Below are positions 62,048 to 62,210 of a stretch of 62,210 bases of DNA, one piece after another (the stretch's first letter is position 1; each line of letters begins with the position of its first letter). The notes beneath the pieces are model-generated. The model ran no database searches. It was not told the DNA's origin and worked only from the letters and a program-made list of their open reading frames with translations. The DNA lies in NCBI GenBank assembly GCA_020445745.1, contig JAGRGB010000067.1, positions 1-62,210 on the forward strand. Reading direction: 5' to 3'. Made by a program: the position numbers and the translations under genes. The DNA is from Rhodocyclaceae bacterium (GTDB lineage Bacteria > Pseudomonadota > Gammaproteobacteria > Burkholderiales > Rhodocyclaceae).

Positions 62048-62210
62048 ATGAGCGCCAAGGAAAAACTCCCCCGGATGGCCCCGAACGGCACCCAGCCGAG
62101 ATACAACGCCCGCGAGTCGTGGCGGATCTTCGGGATTATGTCAGAGTTCGTCGAGGCCACCGAACGGCTCAACGCGATCCGTCCGGCGGTGTCGATCTTC
62201 GGCAGCGCCC
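62048..62210 (+). CDS. LOG-family (TIGR00730) protein, partial
   Basis: The first 54 codons (MSAKEKLPRM, ESWRIFGIMSEF, AVSIFGSA) match the N-terminus of LOG/TIGR00730 Rossmann-fold proteins. In the family, the SIFGSAR motif is the start of the nucleotide-binding site. Such enzymes are nucleoside 5'-monophosphate phosphoribohydrolases. The gene continues past the right edge, so function cannot be judged further. Confidence 0.8.
   Translation, partial: MSAKEKLPRMAPNGTQPRYNARESWRIFGIMSEFVEATERLNAIRPAVSIFGSA

Overview
The window is a GC-rich (very roughly 70% by eye), densely coded bacterial chromosome segment. Gene content and order point to a betaproteobacterium, most likely of the Rhodocyclales/Zoogloeaceae type: argS, an SPOR-domain protein, dsbA and an SDR in a row, hslV-hslU, tol-pal followed by queE-queC, and B12 salvage with import. 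This lineage call is an inference; no rRNA gene is present.

Layout: 1-5220 holds ubiB (cut by the window edge), argS, an SPOR protein, dsbA and an SDR. 5355-9558 (minus) holds a hybrid histidine kinase, an HD-GYP phosphodiesterase and cobU. 9660-16686 is a B12 region: a cobalamin riboswitch, btuB-btuC-btuD, a decayed CbiE/CbiT-like protein, cobA and a TerB-like gene. 16697-22245 (minus) holds an exported protein behind a cyclic-di-GMP-I riboswitch, alaX-like, an AEC carrier, hslU, hslV and a double-STAS protein. 22482-29263 is ybgC-tolQRAB-pal-cpoB-queE-queC.

29325-30828 is a tRNA-Lys gene carrying a tiny genomic island: a PIN protein and an excisionase-like DNA-binding protein, bounded by a 42-bp repeat of the tRNA 3' end, with no integrase. 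31046-33987 holds DUF2007, gor, a cytochrome c4-like protein and a CBS protein. 34094-36444 is cobT-cobS-cobC. 36701-49372 is a tightly coupled run of a DSP-like phosphatase, msbA and LPS/surface-glycan enzymes. 49369-57439 is a mixed accessory stretch: HupE, DgkA, DUF2721, a TEG-repeat exported peptide, an HPF-like protein coupled to a NaChBac-type channel, an SQR-like flavoprotein, a halohydrin-dehalogenase-type SDR, an exported peroxiredoxin, and an ArsP-like permease with a mini-thioredoxin. The end holds a Cys-rich lipoprotein, polA and the start of a LOG-family gene.

How it works together: cobalamin is imported (BtuBCD) and remodelled (CobU, CobT, CobS, CobC) under a B12 riboswitch. Cyclic-di-GMP is represented by an intact HD-GYP enzyme and by a riboswitch sensor. 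Envelope functions (Tol-Pal, MsbA, glycosyltransferases, DgkA) fill much of the rest.

The points I rate most worth checking are: (1) the SDR at 54629 carrying both halohydrin dehalogenase signatures; (2) the GEMM riboswitch before an unknown exported protein; (3) the CbiE-CbiT pseudoenzyme with a destroyed SAM motif; (4) the integrase-less tRNA-Lys mini-island.
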